From positions 1-13,957 of the forward strand of contig JBJXHB010000140.1 in assembly GCA_046160725.1 (NCBI GenBank): a stretch of 13,957 nucleotides of DNA. The letters are read 5' to 3'. Under the pieces are notes generated by a model. It did no database searches and was not told the origin of the DNA. It worked only from the letters and a program-made list of their open reading frames with translations. Source of the stretch: JBJXHB01 sp046160725. Lineage in GTDB: Bacteria > Pseudomonadota > Gammaproteobacteria > Burkholderiales > Burkholderiaceae_C. Shown here piece by piece: positions 13,282 to 13,957 of this stretch. Position numbers and translations under genes: made by a program. Position 1 is the stretch's first letter. Each line of letters begins with the position of its first letter.

Positions 13282-13957
13282 ACGCCGTCTTGCAATAAGC
13301 GCTGCAGTTGAGCGGGCGTCAGGCCCGCCAGGCCGAGTGATTCCAGTGTGCGCGGCCCTTGCCGCAAGTCGCGCCCGAGGAAGGCGCCCACGATGGCCAG
13401 CAGGCCCTGGGCGACCGGCGCGTCCACGACGGCCCACTGTGCGACCGAGGCCAGGAAGGCCAGGCCCAGCTCGGTGTCCTCGGTGATGTAGCGGTGATGG
13501 TGCAGGTCGATGTGCTCGCGCCAGTCGCCGCTCTTCTGCAGCCGCTTGTGGGCGTCGCCGTACATCCAGCGGTCGTTGTGGTAGTGGTCGGCCAGCGGAT
13601 AGTGCGGCGCGCCATACCCCAGCGCTGCGCGCACCGCGATGCGCTCGGCGTCCAGCCGGTCGGTCACCGCGCGCACCGCCGGCTGCGTGCCTTCGGTGTG
13701 GATGTCCCACTTCTCGAAATGCTGCAGCGGTGCGGCGTTGAGCACCATCAGAGGCGGGTGGATGATGGGCCCGGCGTTCATCAGCGCGCCGGACAGCGCA
13801 TCGCCACAGCCATGCACCGCGGGGTAGGCCTGGCGGATGATGCCGAGCGCCCGTGCGGCATCGCGCGCCGGATAGACGCCGGTGGGCAGGCGGATGGCAC
13901 GGATGGTCACGTTGACCTCGCGCACCCCATGCTTGCGCGCCAGATAGGGCAGGGTGC
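13278..13957 (-). CDS. Octopine/nopaline dehydrogenase family protein, N-terminus outside window
   Basis: Member of the NAD(P)-dependent opine dehydrogenase family (PF02317 helical domain). The frame runs open to the window edge, so only the last 225 residues are seen; the Rossmann domain, usually about 130-170 residues, lies beyond. Visible: LPYLARKHGVREV, the end of the nucleotide-binding part; GPIIHPPLMVLNAA, whose His-Pro matches the catalytic-His region of the family; the ERIAVRAALGY helix; HHHRYITEDTELGLAFLASVAQ in outline, the conserved YITEDxxxGL signature; and TLESLGLAGLTPAQLQRLLQDG at the C-terminus. Known members reductively join an amino acid to an oxo acid, or oxidise such opines; the substrate here is unknown. 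It overlaps the hydroxyacyl-CoA dehydrogenase start by four bases, so the two are co-translated and probably act in one pathway. Confidence 0.85.
   Translation of the reverse strand, partial: TLPYLARKHGVREVNVTIRAIRLPTGVYPARDAARALGIIRQAYPAVHGCGDALSGALMNAGPIIHPPLMVLNAAPLQHFEKWDIHTEGTQPAVRAVTDRLDAERIAVRAALGYGAPHYPLADHYHNDRWMYGDAHKRLQKSGDWREHIDLHHHRYITEDTELGLAFLASVAQWAVVDAPVAQGLLAIVGAFLGRDLRQGPRTLESLGLAGLTPAQLQRLLQDGV

Noticed and set aside
13282..13710. Upstream extension of the hydroxyacyl-CoA dehydrogenase frame
   Set aside because: It overlaps the opine-dehydrogenase-family gene in another frame; the NAD-binding motif starts right after the ATG at 13281, as expected.

Overview
The window reads as a chromosomal stretch of a very GC-rich betaproteobacterium, most likely Burkholderiales. 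This rests on the heavily G/C third positions, the short intergenic gaps and the gene families present; no rRNA, tRNA or taxonomic marker is visible, so the placement is an inference. Thirteen protein genes fill almost all of it, and the two at the ends are cut by the window edges. No gap exceeds about 165 bases. I see no tRNA, rRNA, CRISPR array, insertion sequence, phage gene or attachment site.

Left block (1-5444). The 3' part of an SDR dehydrogenase resembling the (R)-3-hydroxyacyl-CoA dehydrogenase domain of multifunctional enzyme 2 converges on a class III (CaiB/BaiF) CoA-transferase. Divergent from the transferase is a rightward run: a family-3 solute-binding protein with no signal peptide, an M20 N-acetylornithine deacetylase-type hydrolase (argE) and glutathione reductase (gor).

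Middle block (5489-12222). Leftward lie an ABC transporter of the LolD/MacB-FtsX type (ATPase plus a duplicated-FtsX permease whose start overlaps the ATPase stop) and, 142 bases further on, the circularly permuted ribosome-assembly GTPase YlqF/RbgA. Divergent from the transporter is a tight, overlapping run: a small exported DUF1579-like protein, a LytS/AlgZ-type histidine kinase and a LytTR response regulator. The shared 165-base intergenic region holds an AlgR-like half-site and two alternative hairpins, so the two-component system may control itself and the transporter.

Right block (12289-13957). Leftward, an octopine/nopaline dehydrogenase-family protein (N-terminus outside the window) overlaps by four bases a 3-hydroxyacyl-CoA dehydrogenase. 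With the left block this suggests a catabolic neighbourhood for acyl-CoA and amino-acid-derived compounds, with the sensor/transporter module set between.

The points most worth a second look are: the leaderless solute-binding protein, whose pocket keeps the carboxylate-binding Arg but seems to lose the amino-binding Asp, next to a deacylase; the in-frame, amber-terminated mini-ORF with a strong ribosome site ahead of the CoA-transferase; the divergent LytTR/FtsX module; and two 14-bp perfect palindromes just before the response-regulator start.
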